Assembly: GCA_036494545.1 (NCBI GenBank)
Contig: DASXOB010000007.1
Span: forward strand, 62,001-126,000
DNA from: JAICXG01 sp036494545
Lineage (GTDB): Bacteria > Verrucomicrobiota > Verrucomicrobiia > Chthoniobacterales > UBA10450
DNA length: 64,000 nucleotides
Reading direction: 5' to 3'
The position numbers and the translations under genes were made by a program. Position 1 is the stretch's first letter, and each line of letters begins with the position of its first letter. Under the pieces are notes generated by a model, which was not told the origin of the DNA, made no database searches, and saw only the letters and a program-made list of their open reading frames with translations. Shown here piece after piece: positions 49,866-59,838 of the stretch.

Positions 49866-52421
49866 TCAATCCCAGGTGATGAGCCGCAGCTCGTGGGCCT
49901 GAGCCAGGTTCTCATAGATCGGGATAACCCGCACGCTGAAGCCGTAGGTGCCACTCTCCGAAGCAGGAATAAACCCCTTATAAATGTAGTCGCCGTTCTC
50001 GCCAATCCGATGACTTTCTGCCAGCATCGTCACCGTCGGATTACGCAAAATGTCATTTTCCGCCGCGCCATGATAAGCCTCCACCCGGACATATTTGGGA
50101 TCAACCGGGCCGAGATGGACGCGAGCCGAGACTTGAAGTGAGTCACCTACAGGAATGCGATGGCGATCCTTGTTTGCCACCTGCACGTCGCTGATGCGCA
50201 CTTGTGGCCAATCTCTTCGCATCTGGGCTTTCCATTGACTCACCCAGGTCGCCGCACGCCAGCTATCGCGCGAGAATTCGCTGTGAGCTTTTGCTGCCGG
50301 AATGTAGAGCTTTTCGGTGTAATCTTTCACCATCCGATGAGTGTTGAAAACCGGTGTCACACTCCGGATGGATTCCCGCATCAGTTGTAGCCAGGCGAGA
50401 GGGAGCTTGCCATCTGGCTTCGCGTAATAGAGCGGAATAATCTGGTTTTCGAGCACCTGATAAAGGCTGGAGGCGTCGACTTCATTCTGAAAGTCGGCGT
50501 CGCCTTCCGTTATCTCCGCCCCGATAGCCCACCCATTTTTGCCGTTGTAACTTTCACACCACCAGCCATCGAGCACGCTCAAGTTAAGGCCGCCGTTAGG
50601 AGGAAGTTTCATCCCGCTCGTGCCGCTGGCTTCCAGAGGACGAAGGGGATTGTTAAGCCAAAGGTCGACCCCTTGGACGAGACGGCGAGCAATGTAAGTA
50701 TCGTAGTCCTCGACAAAGACGATCCGGTTGTGGAAACCGGTTTCGCGCGTCAGCTTGTACACTTGCTGGATGAGAGCTTTTCCACCCTCGTCGCGTGGAT
50801 GAGCCTTGCCAGCAAAAATAAACTGCACCGGCCGGGCCAGGTCGTTGAGTAAGCGAAGGAGCCGGTCGGGATTGCTGAAAAGTAAAGCTCCGCGTTTGTA
50901 GGTGGCAAAGCGGCGGGCAAAGCCAATCGTCAGAATCTCGGGATCGAGAATCGAGTTGACCGACCGGATTGCTTCCGGTGCTTCGCCAATTCGTGTCCGC
51001 CGCGCGCGCACCCGATCGCGAACAAAGGTTACGAGGCGCAGCTTGAGCTTTTGATGAGTCTCCCATAGCTCGGCATCTGGAATATCGATCACCCCCCGCC
51101 AGAAGTCCGGCTCGGTAAGATGTTCCTCCCAATCGCCAAGATACTTTGTATAAAGCGCGGAAAATTCCGGTGCCATCCAAGTCTTGGTATGGATTCCGTT
51201 GGTGATACTGATGATCGGGACCTCGTGAATTGGCACGCCCGCCCAGACGTCTTTCCAGAGTGCCTGGCTCACAGCGCCGTGCAGTTGGCTTACCCCGTTC
51301 GCATGCCGACTCATGCGCAAGGCAAGAATGGTCATGCTAAAGCTGGCCACCGGATCGGTAGTCGTTTGTCCGAAACGGAAAAGCTCATCGAAAGGAATCT
51401 TGAGTTGAGCGGCGAAGTCGCTGAAATAGCGCACCATCATCTCCCGGGGAAAGGAGTCATTCCCGGCCGGCACAGGCGTGTGAGTGGTAAAGACATTTGC
51501 CGAGGCCACGACCTGGAGGGCGGAATAAAAGTCGAGATCGTGCTGCGTCACATGCAGCCGAATGCGTTCGAGGGCGAGGAAGGCCGAGTGGCCTTCGTTC
51601 ATGTGAAAGACCTCCGCCTCGAACCCGAGCGCGCTAAGTGCTTTAACCCCACCGATGCCGAGGACGATCTCCTGTCGCATGCGCATCTCGAGATCGCCGC
51701 CATATAACTCCGCGGTAATGAGTCGATCTTCGGCGGTGTTTTCCGGAATATCTGTATCGAGCAGATAAAGATTGATTCTTCCGACGTGCAGCTCCCAGAT
51801 CTTGGCAAAGACTTCGCGGCCAAGAAGCGGCACCGCCACGAGCAGAATCTGATCGTTGCGCATGATTTCGCGAAGCGGGAGATGGTGAAAGTTCTGGTTC
51901 AGGTTAACCGCTTCCTGCCAACCATCCTTGTTGACTTGCTGCTTGAAATAGCCGTGTCGGTAGAGCAATCCGACCGCGACAAAGTTCAGGTCAAGATCGC
52001 TCGCCGACTTGCAGTGATCGCCCGAAAGGATGCCAAGCCCGCCAGAGTAATTGGGAATTGATTCATGAAAGCCAAACTCGGCTGAGAAATAAGCAATTGG
52101 CTTCTTGATCTCGCTCCCAGGTCCCTTCTTGCCATAGGTATCTTTGCGCGAGAGATATTTCTTATAAGCGGTGTGCACCTCCGCGAGATCACGTAAAAAA
52201 ACTTCATCCTGCGCTACCTCGACCAGTCGCGCTTGCCGTACGAGTTGAAGCATTCGCAGTGGATTGTGATTCGTCCGATCCCAGAGTAGTGGATCGAGAT
52301 GACGAAAGAGCCGGCGCGCCGAGGGTTCCCAAGTCCACCAAAGATTGAAAACCATCTCGCGCAGGGGTTCGAGTTTCGCCGGCAGGTTAGGAATGACGTT
52401 GTAAGTCTGAATGTTCGGCAT
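49866..52421 (-). CDS. glgP: alpha-glucan (glycogen/maltodextrin) phosphorylase
   Basis: 851 residues. It releases glucose-1-phosphate from glycogen. The N-terminal region PNLPAKLEPLREMVFNLWWT is the DUF3417 lead-in of the short GlgP form found in many non-enteric bacteria. AYFSAEFGFHESIPNYSGGL, HMNEGHSAFLALERI, TTHTPVPAGND and FARRFATYKRGALLF follow, and RPLEASGTSGMKLPPNGGLN carries the PLP Lys. The C-terminal 120 residues form a beta-rich extra domain. Single gene on the minus strand. Confidence 0.95.
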   Translation of the reverse strand: MPNIQTYNVIPNLPAKLEPLREMVFNLWWTWEPSARRLFRHLDPLLWDRTNHNPLRMLQLVRQARLVEVAQDEVFLRDLAEVHTAYKKYLSRKDTYGKKGPGSEIKKPIAYFSAEFGFHESIPNYSGGLGILSGDHCKSASDLDLNFVAVGLLYRHGYFKQQVNKDGWQEAVNLNQNFHHLPLREIMRNDQILLVAVPLLGREVFAKIWELHVGRINLYLLDTDIPENTAEDRLITAELYGGDLEMRMRQEIVLGIGGVKALSALGFEAEVFHMNEGHSAFLALERIRLHVTQHDLDFYSALQVVASANVFTTHTPVPAGNDSFPREMMVRYFSDFAAQLKIPFDELFRFGQTTTDPVASFSMTILALRMSRHANGVSQLHGAVSQALWKDVWAGVPIHEVPIISITNGIHTKTWMAPEFSALYTKYLGDWEEHLTEPDFWRGVIDIPDAELWETHQKLKLRLVTFVRDRVRARRTRIGEAPEAIRSVNSILDPEILTIGFARRFATYKRGALLFSNPDRLLRLLNDLARPVQFIFAGKAHPRDEGGKALIQQVYKLTRETGFHNRIVFVEDYDTYIARRLVQGVDLWLNNPLRPLEASGTSGMKLPPNGGLNLSVLDGWWCESYNGKNGWAIGAEITEGDADFQNEVDASSLYQVLENQIIPLYYAKPDGKLPLAWLQLMRESIRSVTPVFNTHRMVKDYTEKLYIPAAKAHSEFSRDSWRAATWVSQWKAQMRRDWPQVRISDVQVANKDRHRIPVGDSLQVSARVHLGPVDPKYVRVEAYHGAAENDILRNPTVTMLAESHRIGENGDYIYKGFIPASESGTYGFSVRVIPIYENLAQAHELRLITWD

Positions 52422-52515
52422 GACGTAAATCAGCTCGTTCTGAAGAGAGCGAAAAGTGTCGCAGCAAAAACAATAGCAGCAAGCGTTCCCTTTTAAGCAA
52501 GAGCTAGGAATGGCT

Positions 52516-54060
52516 TTACGGGCGCGAGGCCAAGATAGCTCCCAGGAGCAAGCCAGTCGCGAAGCCGCTCAGGTGCGCGGAAAGACTGACCTGTGGAGTC
52601 CAAAGATCAAAGGCGGTTTGAATTGCGACAATGAGGATGATGTCGCGCAGGCGGCCACCGGCAAGCGGCGTACGACGATCGCGCAAAAGCAAACCGGCGG
52701 AAACGCCGATCACGCCCATGACGCAACCGGAAGCACCAACGAGTTGATCGGCATGATTGAGATTGAACGCGCGTGAAAGAACGACACCCAGGCTCGAACC
52801 AAGACCGGAGATGAGATAACTCATGATAAACTTGAATGAGCCGATGAGTCGTTCCAGCTCCGGTCCGAGGAGGTAAAGCGCAAGAAGGTTGATCAGGATA
52901 TGAAGCAAACCGTAGTGCAGAAAAAGCGCAGTCAGCAGCCGCCAATATTCGTGCCTAACGATCACCGCTTCGGGGTCAAGCGCTCCGAGCAAATCAAGGG
53001 TGCGATCGTTCGTCGCCCCGCCCATGAGTATCTCGACCCCAAACATGACCAGATTGATGACGATCAATCCCCAGACAGCGGGAGCGCCGCGGCGCGGACG
53101 TGGCGCTTCGACGTCACTGGTCCCAATGGTTTCGGTGACGAGACGGGCTAGCTTCACCTCGGCTCGCGAGTTCAGTGTGCCTGGTTTTTGCCCGACGGCC
53201 AGGCGTAGCTCGATTGATCGTTGCAGCACGACGTCTGATGTCGTTAGGCGCAATTTCTCCAGGCGTTGCTGCGCAGGTTTCGATTTGCCTTCGGCCCACT
53301 CCACAGTCGCGAGCCAAAATTGCTGGCGCTCCAGCGGCATTCGCCCGAGGCGGTCAGCCACTAGCCTAACGAGTGGTTCTGTTTGTCCGCTGAAGGCGAG
53401 AACGAGCGCGAGGTCGAAACTCGAAGCTGAATTGAGCAGCCCGTCCGCCTTGGAATCGGGGGTGTGGGAAGCGAAGTCGAAGACAAGATCGTCAACCAGG
53501 CCGATCTCTCCCAAGGCGCGGAGATAGAGTGAGTAAACGGCCGGATCGGTCGTCAGGCTAAGATCGCCCCTGTACCATTGCACGAGACCAGCCCAATTTT
53601 CCGTCAGGGCAAAGGTGAGCGCGGTGGCGTAGTGTCCTCCTGGAGTGTGTTCATCGCGTTCCTTCGCAAGTTGATCCAGGGCAAGACCGAGGCGGCTCTT
53701 TCCCGCCAGCTCCAGAGAACGAATCACCTCCGGCCGATAGGGCGAATCGTCCCACGGATGGAACAAGCGCCTAACGACAGCAAGACCACGCGCCCGGCCA
53801 AGACGTTGTTCGATGAGCGCCTGGGCGATCGCATGTTCCGCCAAAGGTGGAAAGAGAAGCAAGCAGATCCAGGCCGCTCCTCCAAAAAATCCAGCGAGCG
53901 AAGGAACGGTCGCCCACGCGATCACGCAAACCGCCAGCACAATGAGTGACGCGATCAGCCAGCCGCGATTGCGCGGATTACGCAGACGCGCGATGCGCAC
54001 GAGCAGAATGAGCGGCGAAACAACCGCGAGAAAAAGCAGGATGTGATTGAGATCGATCAA
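52516..54060 (-). CDS. rhomboid family intramembrane serine protease with long N-terminal region
   Basis: 514 residues. Two or three membrane helices and about 230 soluble helical residues with a TPR-like feel precede a C-terminal rhomboid domain: ALFLHYGLLHILINLLALYL, then VGASGCVMGVIGVSAGLLL with the GxSx Ser, and VSLSAHLSGFATGLLLGAI with the catalytic His. It cleaves membrane proteins within the bilayer. Divergent from the DsbA-like gene with only 39 bases between the starts. Confidence 0.88.
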   Translation of the reverse strand: MIDLNHILLFLAVVSPLILLVRIARLRNPRNRGWLIASLIVLAVCVIAWATVPSLAGFFGGAAWICLLLFPPLAEHAIAQALIEQRLGRARGLAVVRRLFHPWDDSPYRPEVIRSLELAGKSRLGLALDQLAKERDEHTPGGHYATALTFALTENWAGLVQWYRGDLSLTTDPAVYSLYLRALGEIGLVDDLVFDFASHTPDSKADGLLNSASSFDLALVLAFSGQTEPLVRLVADRLGRMPLERQQFWLATVEWAEGKSKPAQQRLEKLRLTTSDVVLQRSIELRLAVGQKPGTLNSRAEVKLARLVTETIGTSDVEAPRPRRGAPAVWGLIVINLVMFGVEILMGGATNDRTLDLLGALDPEAVIVRHEYWRLLTALFLHYGLLHILINLLALYLLGPELERLIGSFKFIMSYLISGLGSSLGVVLSRAFNLNHADQLVGASGCVMGVIGVSAGLLLRDRRTPLAGGRLRDIILIVAIQTAFDLWTPQVSLSAHLSGFATGLLLGAILASRP

Positions 54061-54099
54061 GAGCTATACGGTCGCCGACACGTATGCGACCTATAGATC

Positions 54100-54762
54100 A
54101 TGCGACTCACTGTCACCAACTACCTCGATGTCATTTCTTCGTGGTGTTTCTGGGCCACGCCTGCCTGGCGGGAACTGCGAAAGCGCTATCATGATCGGGT
54201 CGATTTTCGTTGGAAGATCGCGCTCATGGACAAGAGCGGTTTGCCGCCGACACTCAAACACACCGAGTGGTATTATCGCCGCAGCGGCATGCTGATGCGT
54301 TCGCCTTTTATGCTTAACGCAAGCTGGATTGAACCCGGTCGTGCCGAATATCTCGAACCCAATTGCATCGCGGAGGCGGCCCGCCAGTTGGGCGTCGAAG
54401 ACGATCGCGTCTGGATGGCGCTGAGCCATGCGGAATTACGCGAAGGAAAAAAGATCGGCGAATGGGAAACCGCGGCGGGGATTGCGGCGAAGGCGGGTGG
54501 GCTTTCGCCTAACGAATTATTGCAGCGCGCCAAATCCCCGGAAGTCGAGGCGCAGATTCGTCAGTCTACAGCGGAATTTCACGCCATGCAGGTGACGCAA
54601 CGGCCGACCTTCGTTATCGACTCGCCGATCGGAGATCGCGCGATTTTTTCCGGCTTCGCCAAAGCCGCGCCAATTATCGCAACGATCGAAGTCATGCTCG
54701 ACGACATTGTTGACTACGAAGCGCATGCTGCACATTTCGGCGCGGCGCCGCCGTCGGCGTAA
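54100..54762 (+). CDS. DsbA family (FrnE/HCCA-isomerase-like) protein
   Basis: 220 residues, no signal peptide. TVTNYLDVISSWCFWATPAW shows the thioredoxin-type first strand, but the active-site motif reads CFWA, so one of the two Cys is missing. The C-terminal QVTQRPTFVIDSPIGDRAIF has the cis-Pro of the fold. It is probably a glutathione-dependent or isomerase-like enzyme of the cytoplasm and not a disulfide oxidase. Confidence 0.8.
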   Translation: MRLTVTNYLDVISSWCFWATPAWRELRKRYHDRVDFRWKIALMDKSGLPPTLKHTEWYYRRSGMLMRSPFMLNASWIEPGRAEYLEPNCIAEAARQLGVEDDRVWMALSHAELREGKKIGEWETAAGIAAKAGGLSPNELLQRAKSPEVEAQIRQSTAEFHAMQVTQRPTFVIDSPIGDRAIFSGFAKAAPIIATIEVMLDDIVDYEAHAAHFGAAPPSA

Positions 54763-54913
54763 CGGCAGAGAAACACCTTGCGACTATTCGCGTTGTCGGA
54801 TACAACTTCCCCTCGGTTCGGGTCATACCACGGGCCAGTCTTCGCGCTGATCGCAGGTGGGGAGACTAACGAGTGCGCCGCGCGCTTCCATCGGGGAAGA
54901 GTGTGGCGAGGAA

Positions 54914-55552
54914 TTGCGAGAACAAAAACCACGGCGTCGTCCTCACTCTCTCGACGCCGGCCCGAGATACCTTATTCTGCAACAACAAATTCGTGTAAAT
55001 GGTCGGATTCGCGCGCGCGAAGTCCGCGTCATCCTCGCCTCGACGAGCGAGCAGCTCGGGGTCATGAAATTGTCTGAGGCGCTGAAGCGAGCCCAGAGCA
55101 TGGGTCTCGATCTGGTGGAAGTGGCACCCACCGCTAACCCGCCCGTCTGCAAGATCGTCGACTTCGGAAAATTCCGTTACGACATTTCGAAGCAGGTCAA
55201 AGACAAACGTTCCTCCGGCGCAAAGCTGAAGGAGATCAAATTCCGCGTTAACATCGACGACCACGACTACCTGACGAAAATCCGGCACGCGGAGGAATTC
55301 CTGGATAAGGGCAACAAAGTCCGGGTCCAGTTGCAATTCCGTGGGCGCGAAATGGCGCACCAGGAGTTTGGCATGCAGCTCATGTACAAGGTCCGCGACG
55401 ACCTCGCTACCATGGCGCAAGTGGAGATGGAACCGAAGACTGCCGGGCGCAACATTACCATGACGCTTTCGCCGTTGCCGGCGAACAAACGCAAGCGTCG
55501 TTATGCCCCGCCGGTAGGGACACTGCCGGAAGACGAGGACGAAGCGAATTGA
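54914..55552 (+). CDS. infC: translation initiation factor IF-3
   Basis: The conserved part begins QQQIRVNGRIRAREVRVI, then ALKRAQSMGLDLVEVAPTAN, VCKIVDFGKFRYDISKQ, IKFRVNIDDHDYLTKIRHAE and LQFRGREMAHQEFG. It binds the 30S subunit and checks the start codon. The start is unclear: GTG 54857, TTG 54914 (LREQKPRRRPHSLDAG) or ATT 54974 just before the conserved part. infC is known for ATT or ATC starts that control its own level; no ATG exists here. I chose TTG as a compromise. Confidence 0.92.
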   Translation: MREQKPRRRPHSLDAGPRYLILQQQIRVNGRIRAREVRVILASTSEQLGVMKLSEALKRAQSMGLDLVEVAPTANPPVCKIVDFGKFRYDISKQVKDKRSSGAKLKEIKFRVNIDDHDYLTKIRHAEEFLDKGNKVRVQLQFRGREMAHQEFGMQLMYKVRDDLATMAQVEMEPKTAGRNITMTLSPLPANKRKRRYAPPVGTLPEDEDEAN

Positions 55553-55565
55553 TCGGAGGCCTAGG

Positions 55566-56168
55566 CTAAACCTTGCGCCGGAGCGGACGGATCGAGTTGA
55601 CCAATTTTCGCAGACCCAGTTCGAGTCGAGTCTTGACCGTGCCTAACGGTGTCTTGGTGAGGGCGGCGATCTCACGATGGCTGCGCCCTTCGAAAAACGA
55701 AAGCTCAATCACTTGGCGTTGATAACTTGGGAGCGAATTCATCTGTCGCTCGAGGAAATGCCGTAAATCCGATTGCACCAGATCATCATCGATCCGGTTG
55801 CGGACCCAGGAATCGGGCTGCTGTTCGACATGCGTCTCAAAGCGATCCTTCGCCCGGCAGTATGCCTGGCGGCGGCGCAGACGATCGATCGCCCGCCGCC
55901 GCGCCAGGGTCACCACCCAGCCAAGTGGGCGCCCAGCCTTGGGAGAATAATTTTCGGCTTCCTTCCAAATCTGAAGAAAGATTTCCTGGAGAACGTCATC
56001 CGCTTCCGCCTCCTCATGGACGACGCGCACGACGACGGCTTTAACCGTTTTGCCGTAACGATCGTAAAGTTCGCGCAGGGCGCTTTGATGGCGATTGGTG
56101 ATCGCCTTCATGAGTGTTTCGTCGGAAGCGTCGGCCAGACCGGCCATGTCAGTAAGCGGTTGAATCAT
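55566..56168 (-). CDS. ECF-type sigma-70 family RNA polymerase sigma factor
   Basis: 200 residues. Region 2: LRELYDRYGKTVKAVVVRVV, EADDVLQEIFLQIWKEAENY, PLGWVVTLARRRAIDRLRRR. Region 4: LPSYQRQVIELSFFEGRSHR, EIAALTKTPLGTVKTRLELG. It resembles SigK-type ECF factors, which are held by a membrane anti-sigma factor, but no such gene is adjacent. Convergent with infC; the stops are 13 bases apart. Confidence 0.92.
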   Translation of the reverse strand: MIQPLTDMAGLADASDETLMKAITNRHQSALRELYDRYGKTVKAVVVRVVHEEAEADDVLQEIFLQIWKEAENYSPKAGRPLGWVVTLARRRAIDRLRRRQAYCRAKDRFETHVEQQPDSWVRNRIDDDLVQSDLRHFLERQMNSLPSYQRQVIELSFFEGRSHREIAALTKTPLGTVKTRLELGLRKLVNSIRPLRRKV

Positions 56169-56323
56169 TGCGAGGTTGCGATTGTCTCAACCGCGTCCGT
56201 CGCGGCCGAGCGGCGTTAACCTCACGATGTAGCGCGCGCCCAACAATTGGAGCGACAGTGCATTGTTACCTAGGAAAAAGTCCTAGTTCTGAGGCGCGGC
56301 GATCCGCAACCTACCGAGTGCGC

Positions 56324-59164
56324 CTAACGAGTCGTGATTCCCTCTGCGATCTCGACGTGAAAAGTCTGTTTCATTTTTTCGCGGCCGTAACTCAGTTCGG
56401 CGATGTAATCACCGCTCGGGACAAATTTCTTCGGATCGTCGCCGCCGTATTTGATCCGGACATCCTCCGTCGGCCGTAAGTCCCAGCAGACCCGATTCAT
56501 GCCGGGTGACCCGGGTGCCTTGAGGTTCGCCACTGGCTGGCCGGATGAGTTCGTGATCGCGATCTTCACTTCATCTCCAGTGAAGCTTTTCACCCAAAAG
56601 GTGATGAGCGCACCCTCCGGAGGGTTTTCGCCACGATACACGCCTTTGCCGTTCCAATCGGCGCCCCCGGAAAGAAGATAGAAACCCCTTGCCGTCGCGA
56701 TGGGAAAGAGATGCGCCGGCTCGGCCAATACCTGCGGTGTCAGCTCGCGAAATGGTCGTGTATCGTCGAGGATCGCGAGGCTGCGCCCATGCGTCGCGAT
56801 AACAAGATCGTTCGTCCGGGGCTGAATCTGGAGGTCATCGACGCGAACGTTAGGTAAATCGCCGACTTGCACCCATCGTCCACCGCCATTGAAAGAAGCG
56901 AATAAACCAAAGTGCGTTCCGACGTAGAGGAGATCGGGATTGACCGGATCTTGCCGCACGACTTCCAACGGGTCGTTAGGCGGAAGGCCTTCTCCCGCCA
57001 TATTCTGCCAGGTTTGCCCCAGGTCGGCGGTACGAAGGATAAAGGGTCGATCGTCGCCGCTGCGATAGGCGTTTGTCGCGACGTAGGCGACCTTCGCGTC
57101 CTTCGTCCCGGGTTCAATGCGCACAATCCATTGGTCGCGCACCGGCTCGGGCAGCCTGCTGGTCAGCTCGACCCAGTTTTTGCCTTCGTCTTGCGTGACC
57201 CAGAGCCGGCCGTCGTCCGTTCCGGCCCAAAGCATGCCGTCTTTGACGGGTGATTCGGCTAACGAATAAATCACTCCGTAGTTTTCCGCGCCGCTTCCGG
57301 CAGCGTCGATCTTGCCCGGCTCGTTTCGCGTCAGGTCAGGGCTAATGACCTGAAAATGCTCCGCGTTATTCGTTAGGCGAAAAACACGATTGCCCGCGAG
57401 GAAAAGCACGCCCGGTTGATGACGACTGCCGATGAGCGGTGTGTTCCAATGAAAGCGGTAACGTTCCTGGCCTTCGGCTGCTTCGGGACGCAGTTCGCGT
57501 CTTTCGCCGTTGCGCAGGTTAATGCGGTGAATGAACCCCTCCTGGCTTTCGGCATAAAGGACATCGCGGTCCTTCGGATCAAAAACAACGTAAAACCCGT
57601 CACCGCCCTCGAGCGCAGTCCAATCGGAATTGCGGATTCCATCCTTGCTCGCCGTCCGGCCTGGACCGACGAAGCTTTCATTATCCTGCAGGCCGCCGGC
57701 GATGCGGTAAAACGGCTGCATATCGTCCAACGTGATGCGGTAGTATTCGCCAGCTGGAAACCGATCGAGGTGCTCCCAGCTTTTTCCCGCGGCGTAGCTC
57801 TGGTAAACGCCGCCATCGGTGCCCAGAATCAAGCGCTGCGAAACCGGCGTTTTGTTCTTCTCTCCGGGTTTTGCCGGTTTCGGTGCTGGAGCGCTCCCAG
57901 GCTGAAGAGCGAGCGCATGACAATCAGGATGTAGTTTTTCGGAAAGATCTTCTCGAAAGCTTTTCCCGCCGTCATCCGAGACGAGCACCGCCATGCCTAG
58001 GACGTAAACGCGCTGGTCGTTTGCCGGATCGATCCGAATCTGGCTAAAATAAAACGGACGCGGATTGATGTCGCTCATGCGCGTCCAATTTTCGCCGCCG
58101 TCTTCCGAGCGAAAAACTCCGCCGCGGCGGCTGTGAATATCACGCAGATCACTCGCGCCGCCCTCATCGCTTTCCACAATCGCCATGACCGTTTTCGCTT
58201 TGCTCGCAGAAACGGCGAGACCGATCCGGCCGGTCGCGCCCGGCAAACCGCCGCCGCATTTTTTCCAGGTCGCGCCGCCGTCAATGCTCTTGAAAATACC
58301 GCCAACATCTGCCCCGTTCGTCGCCGTTACCCCATAGGCAAATGACCAGGGGGTGCGTTGCCGGGCATAAAGGGCGGCGTAAACCGTTTCGGAATTTGAG
58401 GGGTCGAGCGCGACGTCGCCGCAGCCAGTCCGAACGTCGTTGGGCGAAGGCGCGTGCAGGATCAGCTTCCAGGTTTTGCCGCCATCGGTGGTTTTATAGA
58501 GACCGCGCTCGCCGCCATCCTTCCAAAGGTTGCCCATCGCCGCGACGTAAGCCACTTCCGGCTTTTTCGGGTGCACTACGATGCGGGCGATGGTCCGGCT
58601 GTTCGTTAGGCCAACGTGGTCCCACGTCGCGCCCGCGTCGCTCGAATGGTAGACGCCGTCGCCCCATTCCGAGGAATTGCGATCGTTTGCTTCGCCTGTC
58701 CCAACCCAGATGACATCTGCATCGGAAGGCGCAATCGCGATCGCTCCAATGGATAGTACCGGCTGCTTGTCGAAAATTGGATCGAAGGTGACCCCGTTAT
58801 TGCTGGTTTTGAAAACGCCGCCCGTCCCTAGTCCGACGTAGAAAATGGCAGGATTGTGCGGGTCGATCGCAACATCCGAGACGCGTCCTCCCATCACTGC
58901 CGGGCCAATCGAGCGAGCTTTGAGCCCTTTGAAGAGGATGTCCGTAAGTTGCACCGGAGTCGGAGAAGCGCTTGGCCTCGGCGAGGCCGCGGAAGAAAAC
59001 AACGAGGGGGAAGGAGCAGCGGAAGGCGTGGCGAGCGCTGGTGGCGGAGAGACAATGTTCTCCAACTCCGGCTCCTGGGCCGAGAGCGAGACCAGCGCGA
59101 GGATGCTACAGCCTAACGAGACTGTGAAGTCGGCAGAACGCAGGGACGAAAAAGCCATCACCAC
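56324..59164 (-). CDS. large secreted BNR/VPS10-type repeat (sialidase-like beta-propeller) protein
   Basis: 946 residues; the signal peptide is at MVMAFSSLRSADFTVSLGCS with a possible ATG at 59158. A Pro/Ser linker follows. Many BNR/Asp-box motifs are present: SSDAGATWDHVG, TTDGGKTWKLI, SIDGGATWKKC, SEDGGENWTRM, SDDGGKSFRED, TQDEGKNWVEL. The C-terminal 120 residues form a FlgD-like beta sandwich (GDEVKIAITNSSGQPVANLK). Sortilin-like propellers of this kind are common in Verrucomicrobia; substrates are unknown. The stop codon TAG lies inside an octamer. Confidence 0.88.
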   Translation of the reverse strand: MVMAFSSLRSADFTVSLGCSILALVSLSAQEPELENIVSPPPALATPSAAPSPSLFSSAASPRPSASPTPVQLTDILFKGLKARSIGPAVMGGRVSDVAIDPHNPAIFYVGLGTGGVFKTSNNGVTFDPIFDKQPVLSIGAIAIAPSDADVIWVGTGEANDRNSSEWGDGVYHSSDAGATWDHVGLTNSRTIARIVVHPKKPEVAYVAAMGNLWKDGGERGLYKTTDGGKTWKLILHAPSPNDVRTGCGDVALDPSNSETVYAALYARQRTPWSFAYGVTATNGADVGGIFKSIDGGATWKKCGGGLPGATGRIGLAVSASKAKTVMAIVESDEGGASDLRDIHSRRGGVFRSEDGGENWTRMSDINPRPFYFSQIRIDPANDQRVYVLGMAVLVSDDGGKSFREDLSEKLHPDCHALALQPGSAPAPKPAKPGEKNKTPVSQRLILGTDGGVYQSYAAGKSWEHLDRFPAGEYYRITLDDMQPFYRIAGGLQDNESFVGPGRTASKDGIRNSDWTALEGGDGFYVVFDPKDRDVLYAESQEGFIHRINLRNGERRELRPEAAEGQERYRFHWNTPLIGSRHQPGVLFLAGNRVFRLTNNAEHFQVISPDLTRNEPGKIDAAGSGAENYGVIYSLAESPVKDGMLWAGTDDGRLWVTQDEGKNWVELTSRLPEPVRDQWIVRIEPGTKDAKVAYVATNAYRSGDDRPFILRTADLGQTWQNMAGEGLPPNDPLEVVRQDPVNPDLLYVGTHFGLFASFNGGGRWVQVGDLPNVRVDDLQIQPRTNDLVIATHGRSLAILDDTRPFRELTPQVLAEPAHLFPIATARGFYLLSGGADWNGKGVYRGENPPEGALITFWVKSFTGDEVKIAITNSSGQPVANLKAPGSPGMNRVCWDLRPTEDVRIKYGGDDPKKFVPSGDYIAELSYGREKMKQTFHVEIAEGITTR

Positions 59165-59259
59165 CGCTAGCGCGCTTTACCGGCTGCGGCCACCACTTTG
59201 CGCGTACTCTAGTTCCTGCATTACTCTGCAGAACAACGGTTTGCCCTAACGAAAACGAA

Positions 59260-59724
59260 ATGTCTGACTCCGCTCAAATCTCCGCACCTGATCTGACCCA
59301 ACGTCCGCCACGAAGCCCGCGTTGCCGGCTTGGCGGCTACGTCACTTTGCCGCGCATGCTCGATAAAGGCCGCGCGACGATCGTCCTCAAGAACGGCGAA
59401 TTTAAGTATGACGCGCCCTTCGATCAGCACATTATCAACTTTCTTGGTTTCGACCCGAAAGCGATGCTGGAGGAGCTGCGCGCAGGAAAGAGCGATGGTG
59501 AGATTCTGCAATGGTTGAAGGGCAACGCGCGGCATCAACCAACGCCCTGGGAAATCGAACAGTGGAGTGAATATATGATTCGCCGCGCACCGGACAGCGA
59601 CGCGGAGACACTCATTTTTTTCTTCCGCCGCGTCGGTTCGTTTTCCAAAACGCGGGAGGATATCAGCACTTGGATGGATCTGATCGACCTGGATGACTTC
59701 GTTACCTTTGGAGGTCAACCGTGA
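59260..59724 (+). CDS. DUF5069 domain-containing protein
   Basis: 154 residues. APDLTQRPPRSPRCRLGGYV and TLPRMLDKGRATIVLKNGEF are the family hallmark; later EELRAGKSDGEILQWLKGNA and a closing STWMDLIDLDDFVTFGGQ. Cytoplasmic, role unknown. Divergent from the BNR gene; an octamer lies 7 bases before its start. Confidence 0.85.
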   Translation: MSDSAQISAPDLTQRPPRSPRCRLGGYVTLPRMLDKGRATIVLKNGEFKYDAPFDQHIINFLGFDPKAMLEELRAGKSDGEILQWLKGNARHQPTPWEIEQWSEYMIRRAPDSDAETLIFFFRRVGSFSKTREDISTWMDLIDLDDFVTFGGQP

Positions 59725-59838
59725 GTGTGTGGAATGGTGAAGGCGGAATTTGCAGGGAACAGCGAGTCGTTTGTTTGAGTGATCGCTCAACGAGCGAACC
59801 AGTTGAACGCAATCGTCGCGCCACCTAACATCCTGCTC

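Noticed and set aside
55637..55644. near copies of the octamer (for example CCTAACGG at 7833 and 55640, CCGTTAGG at 37524 and 38747)
   Set aside because: One base off; not counted so that the count stays strict, though they may be worn copies.
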